Assembly: GCA_001662425.1 (NCBI GenBank)
Contig: BDDC01000004.1
Coordinates: 1-64,000 of the forward strand
Length of the DNA stretch: 64,000 nt
Source of the DNA: Chlamydomonas sphaeroides
Lineage: Eukaryota; Chlorophyta; Chlorophyceae; Chlamydomonadales; Chlamydomonadaceae
Direction: 5' to 3'
Positions within the stretch are counted from its first letter, which is position 1. Every line of letters starts with the position of its first letter. This document shows positions 49,601 to 61,600 of the stretch, piece by piece. The position numbers were made by a program, and so were the translations under genes. The notes under the pieces are model-generated. The model made no database searches, had not been told where the DNA came from, and saw only the letters and a program-made list of their open reading frames with translations.

Positions 49601-52600
49601 TCGCGCGCAACTATTATGCTGCGTGCTGCTTGCCGAGCCCATTGCCTTATGTAACGCTTACAGTTGAGGAGGCGGTCACAGCTGCTAAGGCATTCCCCGA
49701 GCTCCGCCCTGGTGCCAGTGTCATAAAGTACGGCGACGAATTTAACGCCGACAAGGTGTGGCCCCCACCTGCTGCTGCAATCACAATGCTCCGCAATAAA
49801 CGAAAGACGCACGATATGTAGTAAGGCTGGCATCTGGCGCGCCCTGCACGCACTGATCCGTTCCTGTCTGGGCAGGCGAACAGCGTACAAAAGGCAGTCT
49901 TGGCCGCAGCAGACGGCACGACAGGATCGGCAGGTGCGCTGTCCCGTCAGGCTACGCTAGCTGCTCTGCTTTCGCCGTGCCGTGCGTCTCCAACAATGTA
50001 TGCGTGCGCGCGTGCGCTCATGATGTCTGCTGGCATCGACGTTGCCCCACACCTCCGTTGGTTTGCAGCGGACACCAAGGTGCTAGTGGCGCCAGGCAAG
50101 GCGATGACGAGGTTAAACGAGGCCGCGGATGCCGCCGGCGACATAAGCCAGCAGGCGGACGACATCGGGCGCTTCACACGGGCGAGGGCTGGGGCTGCAC
50201 TTGGTACTGAAGGTGCGTGTTTGACGGACCCGGAGACGGTGACAGACCATCGCCGACCGCTGCCTTTGGGGTTGCCGACGTGCTCAGGCGGTATGCTTGC
50301 GCGCATCACACAATGAGCCGCCAATGGGCCGCTGCCGTGCTTGGCACACCAGCTGTTGGGCGCCCCTTAACTGCTGCAGCCCCGCATACAGGGGCTTGGT
50401 GTGTGTGCGCACTGCGCACCGCACTTAAGGCCACCCAAGATCCGCGCTTGCTCCATGGACATGTTCCTTGCATGCCTGGTCGGTTCTCCCTTCCAAACCT
50501 TGCTCCAAATGCTGCCGTGCATACCAGCAGGCGCTGCTGTGCTGGCCGCTGTCAAGCCCCGCAACAGCGTACTCAAGAGAGCCAACGATGCCGGGAGCCT
50601 GGGCGATGAGATGGCCGAGCTGTTTGGCGTGGGGACCTACAGCATGGATGAGATCATGGCCGCTGCCGGCCTCCTCGATGCGGGTGTGTGGGTGGCTGGC
50701 GCCATCATCAGTGGCAAGGCAGGGGGTTCGTTGTTGGGGTTGTGTCACACCCTCGGGTTGGTGCCGTAGTTTATATACAGAATGTGTATATATATGATAA
50801 ATATGTGACGCGGCTACAAGCTGGGCATGACGAAAGCAGCGAGTCGCACACATTGTCGGCCGGCAGTGGGGTGCTAGTGCACGCACAATATTTAGTGCCA
50901 GCGTTATTCCTAGGGTAGTCCTCACACTCACGTCCGCTATGCCCACCCATGTGCAGGCGCTATGGTGAACGAGGGCGCTGACATCGTCCGGGCTGGCGGC
51001 CATGTGGCCAGGGTCGCAGCGGATGCTGGCCCCTCCAAGCTGCGTGCTGCCGCTAATGCTGTGTGGCGAGGGACCAAGTATGCCGGCAAGGTCACTGGCG
51101 CCGCCATTGCAGGCACGGCCGTGACTGGTGCAGCTGTGGTCACCAGCCCCCTGTGGCTGCCAGCTGTCGGCATAGCCATGCTGCGCGGTACCAGGAGCTC
51201 TGACATCCTTGGTCGTGTTGGCCGCTGGGGCGACAATTTCGTGGACGCATTCGGTCTCAGCGATGACGCCTCCCGCGGTGCACGCCTGGCACAGCAAGCA
51301 GCAGGAGGCGCGGCGAGCAGCAGCGGCAGGTCTGTCGTAAACAATGTGGGCTTGCTGCCCGGGCAGCAGCTTATCGATCCCACTAATGGAGCCTACGTCT
51401 CCGGAGGCCTGAGTAGGACCAGCCAAGCTATCGCTGACCAGGAAGTGGTGAGGCTTTGCTTGCGCCAGTGCACGCATGGATGATATCGTATTCTGATGCA
51501 TTTCACAGCACAATATCACTTAGAACCTCTGAGCATCGCGTGGTTTGGGGCTCAACTTAGCCCACGCATAGCTAGTGTCGGCATGCATCCTGCTGGTTGC
51601 ATGCTCATTATTAAAAACTGATAGCACTTGCTCATTAACCAGGCTTAGCTAGCTAGATAGGCGACGGATTATCTTCCGGGAGGGCCAATGGCTGTGTTCG
51701 TTACTTGCACCACAGAGCATCATGGATGACTTTGAGCAGTCCGTCCGACTGGATGAGCTGGACGAGTCGGCAGATTCGCTGGGCATGACCGATGAACTTG
51801 AGCTGAGCCAGCCTGCCGGCTACTTCGCAGCAAAGAATGCAGCAAAGAAGACTCCCAAGTGGGCGGGCATCGAGCTGGAGGACCTTGAGGTGGGTGGTGG
51901 TTTGATAGTCAGCGAGGGTATCTTTACAGTGGTGTCATAAGGCTTACTACGGATTATACCTTGACAAACGGATAATCTGCCCACACAATGTTCGCATGAC
52001 CCACCTCCTTTAAACAACACAGGGACTGGGACGGCTGTTCCAGGAGCGCAACGCAGCAACAGGCCGTGCCGCAAACTTTGCCGACTTGTTTGACGAGGCA
52101 GACGACATGAACCTCGAGTCTCTGGACGGCATAGCTGAGCTGTTCGAGGTGGGAGACAGTCGTGTTATAAAAAAGTTATGACATAACTTATATATGTAAC
52201 ATATATATGCACAACCTAGGTCACAGTTTGACAGCTAGCGCGTGGGGTTATTACCTGTGTCTATGAGATGCCTCCATTATTATTCCCCATGTTGACTCCG
52301 CGTGCTGCCTGCGCTTGCTGCCTCGCCTCACAGCAAGCAGATGAGGCGGCCAATATAGCGCAGATGCGGCGGCAGCGCATCGCCAAGCTAGCGGAGCAGC
52401 GGCACGTTGCCGCCCTCACCAAGCCAGAAGTCAAGACATTCAGGTGCGTGGCAGACGACACGCCCCCTGTATTGTGCAACAGAGCGCAGAGGCAACAAAC
52501 ACGCATGTGGCTGGTCGAGGTTATCGTATTTCCTGGCCATGCATGCTTATTACCATATGTGGTCAACCTTTGAAGCACCTTTCACCCGAAAATTGTTATG

Positions 52601-55600
52601 CCGCACATGCTGCGCGCTTCTTCGCTGGCTCCAGGGGTGTCTTTGACGTGGGATCACTAGAAGACGTACGAGGAGTGACAAACGCGTTTGGCCTGCCAGG
52701 TGCGTTCGTCCGTTGGACATGCACGCATGCGCGGATAGCGTGGCACATACACGGCGTGCACGCTAGCCAAGACACGTGCACAGCCACTCCGAGCCGAGAG
52801 CTGCACAGCCTTAGTAATAATGATGTGTGTGCGTGCGTGGCTTGCAGCGCGAGGACATCTGGACGAACGGCAATACAAGCTGCAGCACTGCAAGGAGAAC
52901 GAACTTCGTATGACTAATGGCTGGGGAAAGGGGGAGACGGCCGGGCTGAATCTAATGTCCCGTTTCTAGACAACTGCAAATGCTGGTGATGGCTGTCATC
53001 TACCTATTCACAGGCAGCTTATTGCACTCGCCAACATGGATGGTGAGGGCCAGCAGCATCCTGTGGCCTCAACCTCATTTGAGATCCTCAATGCACGCGC
53101 ACACGCACAAACAATGCATTAGCCATATGGCTTTGATGTCGCCCCCACCCCCGCCCCATCTATCCACTCAATGCGACCCTCGCCGCCCCCACTCCCCATC
53201 CCCGCAGTTGATGAGTTTGGGACATTGGTGCGTGCCTTGGGACAACGGCGCAACCAGATCACCTCCGGCTTCGTTTTTTTCCCGACATGCCAGAGGGCGC
53301 GGCGGCTTAATGCTGGCATATGTGGATGACGTGGGTGTATCGCTCCAACTACGTCTGCATTGGGTGCATGCAGGTCGCGCCAAATCAAGCGTCAGCCTGG
53401 GACGTTTTCAGCCCCAACCGCATTGCAACACTGTGAGTGCGCGTGCTCACATCCTGCAAGCCGAGTGTGCACGAACACGTACATGGCTGCCGGGCCGGCC
53501 TTTGCTACTTGGGGACATGCAAGAACGTGCACACCTGCGGGCCTTGTTGTCCTGGTCGCTCGCTCAGTCATTGCTGGACTACTCGCTTGATGGTGCATGC
53601 ACGAGTGCACTGCTCACACCAATTGACGTAATGCACGCAGTGACACACTTGGCGCGCTGGCGGGGGGCGCTGGCAGGTGCGTGTTGCAGTGTTTATGAAA
53701 TTGGGTACTAGTACCCATTTCGGTACTAAGGAATTAATTCCGCTGATGTGGTTGGGTACGGGGCCCGATATCCTCCCCGGGGGCAGTACCCGGCTGGGTA
53801 ATAATTATAATGCAGTCTAGCTTGCGCGAGTACCCTCCCACGCCGTGTTGCATACGTACCGGGGTGCCAGCCACGCGGATATCAAGTAACGCAAGCCCAG
53901 TGTGGGGATGGAAGGCTGCCGCTGGTTTACTTGCCAACACATGCCTTCATGACTGGCATACAACAGATTGAAAACAAATGCCAACGTCGGCGAGGGCATG
54001 TACTTTGGAGTCGCATCCCTCCTCCTTAAGTCTTTGGCCAACCGCGTGACTTCATTCGAGAATACCTACGACGACCGTTCGCAGTTCTCAGATGATATGT
54101 TCCACGCGCGTGCCCTGGTCCGCAACGTAAGCGGGGGAGGGGCCGTGCACCTGCTGTTGCGCCGTGCCAGCTTTACATGAATGAAGCTTCATGAAGACCG
54201 GCGGCGGCGCCGCCGGCCAGGTAACATGTAGCCTTCTGAGCTGAGTTGCAAACAACCATGTACGTTGCTCTCCACCATGAGCTCCGCAGATCACCATGGG
54301 CTACGAGCGCATGGACGGACTGTCCGGTCCCGGCAACGAAACGGTGAAGCCGCTGGGCCGTGGAGACCTGGTGAGGCTTGCGTGGAGGCAGGGGCAGCAG
54401 GCCCTGCACGGCTGCAGGCGGGCAGTGCGTGCTGCATGCTGGCCTGTGCTGATCGCTGCTGCCGGCCCATGGGTGGCTGGCTTCACCCGCCCATGTGCAG
54501 TTTTCTTGGCTGCATGCCGAGCCGGAGTCCATTAAAGCGGCTGTCAATCAGCTGCTGCACGCCGTTGACATGTGAGCAGTGCCGCTCGGTTGCTGGGCCC
54601 GAATAATATGTACCGTATGTGACATACACCATGTATGCCTAGCGAGGCGGGAAGCAGATAGAGCAGCAGCCCTCGGATAATGTTTTAATCCCTCTGACAC
54701 GTTGGGATTCAAGGGCTCCTTGCCGAAATGCATGGCTGCTGCTAGCTACCGGCATGCTGTACCCACGGCCACCTCTCGTGCACGCAGCGACCCTAAGACC
54801 ATCAATAAAGCGACACGTGACTTCCTTCGATACCAGTACGGGCTCCGAATGACTCCGTACGAGCAGCACATGTACGGATCCCAGGTACGAAGATGCGTGG
54901 CGACCAGGTCACCAGGATGCACGCTGGGGCCTCACGCTGCCCGTCACCCCTTGCTTGCTTGCGGCCTTGCTATCCACACAGAACATTGACCAATGGTGGG
55001 AGTCGCGCTCCTACTTTCCCAGCGAGGTCGCAAAAGTGGAGCTGGGTGAGTCGCCGGCGCGCAACAGCAGACTGCGCATGCATAGGATGGGTGTGGGGGT
55101 GGGCGCGCGTGGCGACCAACTCCCACACAGGCTTCACACGCGTCATGACAAGCCTGACTACTAAAATTAATTTTTATGACTGATGCTCCGCCCTGTTGAC
55201 GGATGGGGTACGTGCTGATTGCCGCCTGCCCTGTCGGTCCTCACACCCCCAGACGAGATCATCATGATGTTTAACAAGGACCCCTACTCCATAGCCGCGG
55301 GCAACGCCGCCCTGCGCAACAAGACTGAGAACCTGGCTGCAATCAGGTAGGCGTGATGACAATTGTACCCAGGTGATACTTGCACTTTGGGGTAAATGCC
55401 AACCTCTTGCACTGCTGCGACCTACCGCCCTTAATGAAAGAACATCAATCCTGCAGGCCTGAAGAAGGCGCTTTCATTAAGACTCCAATCACTGGCACGG
55501 ACAAGTTCATGGCTGCCTTTCCTCAGTGCCAGAAATCATCGTGAGCACACCTTGAGTTAGGGTTAGGATGCGGACTGCTTGGCAGATAGAGCAAGGTTTT

Positions 55601-58600
55601 GCCGTTTGTGTGCAGAACCCATGTGCCTGCCACTGAGCTTACACATGACCGCTGTCTATCTGCGTTGCCTGCTCAGGATAGCGGCGGGCTTCAATGCAGA
55701 CCTGACAACAGTAAGTCGGTTGTCCTTATTGCTTTTTAACGCTTAATTCTTGACTTTGAGTTGCTTGAAGTCCTGTGGACCGGCTGGTTACTTGAAGCCC
55801 CCTGCCCCATTGCACCGCTGTCCCTCAACGCAACGAACTGCACCCCAGTGTGCCAGTGAGTGACGGGCGGGATTTCATGCGGACGCTGTTGTGCGGGGGT
55901 TGTGCGCACTGCAGTCCAGCTGGCTCAGCCTGACAACCATGCAAACAATGCAGTGATCCCCAAGTACTCTTTAGAAGGTTGTCATACGATGGCTATTTGA
56001 TTCTTGTGTTCACGTCCAGGTGCCGTTGTCGCCATGATGTGCTCGCCGTCTATCAAAGACAAGGGTGTTGCTGGCTTCGCTACCGAAAAGATGTACTACA
56101 ACACGGGTACGACAATACGATCAGGGGCGGAGCGGCATTGTTGAGGGCGGGCGGCGTGATTGCCACATGTTTGCAAATGAACACGTGCCATCCCTCGGCG
56201 ATGCCACATGTAGAGGAGGAGGAGTCGTACTACCGCCTCAGCATCTCCCGCGCCGAGGGCTTCTCCACATCCAAGGAGTCCAGCCCCCAGATGCGAGGCA
56301 GCGATGCCGACATGATCCTGGTGGGGGGATGCTGTCGATAAACAACATGAGTCAGCAGCAGTTACAACCAGCAGCAACTCGTGAAGTCCCCTGCATGCCC
56401 CTGCGGGTATCATTGCCGCCTCCACGCACACAGGCCCCCACGTTCAGCATCATGTTCATGATCCAGGACACGCTGGCGTTCGACTCCGCCACCTGCTCTC
56501 CCACGGCAACCATGGGCGTGCCAGCGTGGGACATCGACACAAAACACAACATGGACGGCACCGCCTGGCACAGGTGGGTGGGTAGGGTGTCCCCAACGCA
56601 CATGGTGGCTTGCGGAGCTTTCTTGCTTGCGGGGCTGGGCGACGTACAGTAGTGGTGGACCCTGTCGATGGACACATCACGACCACCTGCATGCATCTGC
56701 TCCATCCTGTTCAGTGTGTGGCACATCAAGAACGTCATAATCCCGGAGCTGACGGCTAAGGGTCAGACAGAGCTTACAAAGGCCCAGCCCGACCAGTCCA
56801 TCATCACATCGCTGCAATCGGTGCGCTGCTGATTGACTCTTGCTGATTCCGTGGCCAGCTACGTTTGACACGGCAATCGGACGACATTGTCGCCTAGGCC
56901 TGGGTGCACGGGTCGGTCTACTGCTGGTTGCTTGTTAGTTACGTCAGCTACAGGCAGCAGTGGAAGTCAGCCAGCTGTGCAGCGGGGGCTGGTCATAGGG
57001 GGACTTGCCGTCCTCACCCACCCGCCCCCTGACTACACAATGGGGTCAATCAAGCCCAGCGTATACAATATATTTACTAGTATGACTGCAGTGGAAGTCC
57101 GCTGCCTGATGCCTGCGTGTTGCCGACCCAGGGGCTCCGAGCATGGGAAGACATCCTGGACGTCCACGCCAAGCTGGCAGAGAATGCCATGTCGGGAGAC
57201 GACGATGTGGGCCCCGTGCTGCCCGGGTACCAGGTGATAGATGCGTGCCTGCTTGAAGGCCGTGACTAGCAATATCTGCAGATGCATGCCTGCCTCAAGC
57301 CCGTGAGTAGCAACACCGACCAACGAACGGAGCTGCCAGCCTCTGCCCACGCACTCACATTGCTACTCCTACGTGCTGCTCAGGTCGGGCAGCAGGAGTC
57401 CAACGGCATGATACAGCCACAGCTTGAGGTGAGGCGGTGGCAGCTTTCCCGACGTGTGCCTCAAGCTGTCGAGCTCATCAGCCAGTTGGCTGCACATGCT
57501 AACACGCACAAAACCACAGATGCCATGTGCTAATCGCGTGTCCAATCCCTGTCCATCCGTCCCCAGGGCTACTGGCACAACTTCAACACTCTGGACCGAT
57601 CCCAGTTTAGGCGAGTAGCCCCACCCAACAGCTCATCCACGCTGCATGTACACACGTGCTACACGTGCGAGCGCACTTACGACGGATGGACAGACATGTG
57701 TTTCTGCCTTGCCATGCTGGCAGGCACCCGCACATGCACGAGGCGCGCACCATTGCTGCAGATCGGCTCGAAGAGGTTGGTTTCAAAGATAGTCGGTTAC
57801 AATTTGCTGATGGCCCCGTGCGCCTGCCCCACCTGATCAAGAGACCCGGCCACACTATGCCATTGCCTATCCACAAGTGCTGCCACACACACGCATGGCC
57901 AGCTACTGCTGCTGCAATAGATGCTGGCGGGCCCATCATGTAGACGCCGCTGCCCCCGACCTCTGCCTTCATTCGTCCTCTCATCTCCGTCACATGTGCA
58001 GGACGCGGTGTGGCAGCAGGGCTACTATGAGGGCGATGACAAGCTACAGCGCCTGATGCTGCGCACCCAGCAGTACCTGGACGACTCGGGTCCGGAGGGC
58101 AATGTGGTGGTGCAGCCCAATGTGGAGGTCATGGGCGGCATCATTGCCGGCAAGCAGATTGACTCGCTGCAGCAGCAGTTTGGCAAGGTCTTTAACAAGT
58201 GAGGCGGATGATACTGCAAGGGGTTTCTTATTTGCGAGTGGGACAAGCATCACATCACAGCAATGAATGAAGCCATGCTGTGTTCTGATGCACCTGCGTA
58301 ACCTGCGTCTCCAACACAATGCCCAGGTTTTCGTTTTCGGGCGGCGGCAGCACCTACACGTACCGTGTGAAGACCACGACCACAATTAGCACAACCCTGC
58401 GCTTCGGCATCTCTTTCAAGGTGAGCCGTTACTATCGTGCGGCAAACAAGCAAGCAAGCGGGCCACACAGTTAGCATTCACTGGTGTGCTATATTTTCGA
58501 CTGCTGCGGCTGCTGACACGCATCGATGCACCAAATTGTGTGCGCCCCCGCCATGCAGGATATGATGGGATTGTACGGAAGTGGCGAGGGAGGCACCGGG

Positions 58601-61600
58601 TTCTGGTTGGAGAGCCATGTGGGTCATGTGGCCTGGCGGCCTCTCAAGACACCGCGGCGTGCCCTCTGTCTGGCTAGCACTCAACTGACTTGCCTGTGAC
58701 AACCGCCACGCACCGGCCGCAGGACGAGAGCATGTACGGCTTTGAGCTAGAGTTCAACAGCGACCTGCTGCGGGTGTGCTGGGATGATGGTGTTCGCTGG
58801 GGCCTGCAGGCTGCGGTGGACCCAGCCGTTCCGTCAGCATGCTGCATTCTCCCGCTGACCTACGCTGCTGACTGTGGCGATGCAGGAGAGCGAGCGTGAA
58901 AAGGTTGTCAGCTTCACATTCTCAGACAAGGACGCCGGCGACTCGTTCCTTATTAAGGTGGGGACAGCTACGTTAGGGGTGCTATGATAAGGGCGGCCAA
59001 AGTCTAGCGCTCAGCTCAGCCCTACCTCGCACCTGACCAATATGGGCGAGCGAGTGGAGGCATGCCCCCATCCGCTGTGCTGGCCTGCCGGCGAAAGATG
59101 GTGTCTTAAACATCACGCAGCATACTTGTGCAGTAACGAAGCTGCCTGTCTGCGTGCCGCAGATCAAGCCGGATCCGGCCTTTGGAAGGCCAGGTACGCC
59201 ATGGTGCCTGTAGTGCCAGGCTGTGTACGGCCATCCGCTCTACCTTGAAATTGAGTGGTTACCCAAACCCACACACTGCCCCTGCTACTGCTGCCACACA
59301 GTGTTCGAGACGCTCGCTGGCCGCTCCAAATGCCCGCACGAGCCCAACACACAGGCCCGCCAGGACGCTCGGCTGTCGGTGCTGGGCGCCCAGAACACGC
59401 AGTCGGGCATAAAGCAGGGCGACGAGGCGGTGTTTGAGGTGGTGATCGAGAGCCGCAGCGCTACCGATGAGCCGGTGCAGCTCACACTTGCGCCCGACCT
59501 GGCGTCCAACTCAAACGGCCTGGCGCTGCAGCTCATGGGCGCTCCCTGGGTCAGCCCCGTGCCCTTCACACTCAAGGGCCCCTACGCCACTCAAAGCCGG
59601 GCGATGGTCACGGCCAAGTGCGGCCCGCGCTACCCCAGGGGCACCGTTGATGTCACGGCAACCGGCACCTGCGACGATGGTGGGTTGGTGGGGGAGCACA
59701 CACGCACCCGCAGACATATGAGGGCGCCTCAGCCACACTACCTGCAAGGAGTGTCTATAGTTTTGCCTGCCTATCCCGTGCCCCTCTTCCATCTCGCCAT
59801 TGATCTTCGTTCGCCTCATTCCCTGTTCATCCCTGCCTGCAGAGGAGCTGGACCGCACCACCCTGGCGCTGCAGTGCTTCACGGGCTGCCCCGAGCTGCA
59901 GTGGCCCCGGGGCTGGCCCGCCTTCCAGCCGCTGCTGCTCAACGCCAGCGACGCGACTAGCAGCAAGGTGCGGGCGTGGTCGGCTTGATAGAAACCGCCA
60001 GGCATTCTTGTAGTGAGCCATGCATGGCTGCGTACCACATGTATGCAGGTAAAGCGGCAACTGCTTCCTGCCGCCCTCCATCCAAGCAACTAATCCCGTG
60101 TCTGCCTGCAGCCTCTCATCCTGTCCTTGCACAATCCAGACTACACCAAGCAGCGCATGGCAACACACCCACGCCTAAACGGCTCCAGCAATCTCATCCG
60201 GGTGGAGTACACCCGACCATCCTCGGATGCCGGAATCTGGACGCCCCTGGCCAACGCCTCGGTGAGCCAGCCAGAAAGGTCCTGAGCTGCTGCAGCAGCA
60301 CGTGTGCGGGTTGCGACACAACAAGTGCACCCGCATGCCTCACGGACAGGACACCATCGACTTTGCAATGCTGGAGGACTCGTATGGATATGCCTCGCTG
60401 CCCTGGACGGGCTGGACGTCCCTGACAGACGGAGACTATCAGCTCCGCTGGGTGGCGCAGTGCGACATGGAGAGCGGAGGTGGGCCAGCAGACATAGATA
60501 TCAGAGGCACACACGCTCACACCGTGCGTGTGGGGGGCCAAAATTTCAGGATACGCCCCAGCCATGCCCCTGACCAACTGCCATGTAGGACCCTCCAACG
60601 CTATCGTGGAGGGATCAGTCATCCAGCTCCGCATCGACCGCCATGCCCCCTTCGCGGTCACCAACAGCCTGTGGCCAACCATGGAGTACCTGCCGGGTGA
60701 GAGGGCGGACACGTGTGACTGTTTAATTGTCAACCCTGAAGGTTCATCGATTCATCCTTATGAGATGCACTTTAACCCGCTGTGCACACACGCACAGGTG
60801 ATCCCCTGTTTGTCGACTTCTCGGAGCCTCTTGACTGCAGCGCCCGGTCGCTGCTGGGTGTGACTGCCAACTTCACAAGAAACGGCACCACCACGGCGCT
60901 GGACCCAGGTAAGCCAGGAGGGTCACGAAGACCACGAAGGAACATTTGGTTCTCGCTGTGAAGGCGTGTGACCGGCTGAGGCCAGCGACCCACATCTACC
61001 TTCCGTCCCTGCCATGAACATATCCCCACAGACCTCCTCATCACCAGCTGCATGGGCCAACGCATCACGCTGACCTGGAACCCGCTGAAGTTCCCTGCCC
61101 AGACGCTGCTGAGCAACCGCACGATCAACATTGCGCTATCGGGTGCTCGCGACCTCGCTGGGAACGTTGCGGCCAACTCTACACGCTTCTCATTCTTCAT
61201 GGGCACAGCAGACGTGACTCGCGCCACCGTGAGCCTGTCGCTGACGCTGGGCCCCGTACCGCTCACTGGCACCACCGGCCGTCGGCTGCTCGAGGACCCC
61301 TCGTCGCGCTTTGATGCGGTGGACGTCACTGGCTCCGAAGGGCCGCTGCTGGCTGAGCTGATGCGCACTGTGGCCGGCAGCCCAGCGCTTGAGGTTGAGA
61401 CCGCGGTGTTTGAGCCAACCCGTGACAGCATCGTAAGTGTATTTGCGTGGTACCGGTCACGGCCGAGGCGCCATCTTGTGCTGGATTGAGCCACCTTTAT
61501 ATTATTGCTCGCTTCACTGCCGCATGTCGTATGCATGCCGATGCTTACACAACCAGCCCTGCCTGCGACCATGCAGGGCGTGGAGCTGACGGCACACTAC

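Noticed and set aside
50957..51483. A separate small Ala-rich membrane protein gene
   Set aside because: The open stretch begins right after a cag acceptor and ends at a GT donor in frame with ne neighbouring exons' style; no promoter, start context or poly(A) signal of its own.
52970..53042. Transmembrane segment MLVMAVIYLFTGSLL
   Set aside because: That frame does not continue; the alternative frame (QLIALANMD) joins smoothly to VDEFGTLVAPN in the next exons.
59220..59300. Coding exon VYGHPLYLEIE
   Set aside because: Using it breaks phase; joining 59193 directly to 59302 gives PAFGRP-VFETLAGRSKCPHEP, which fits the family.
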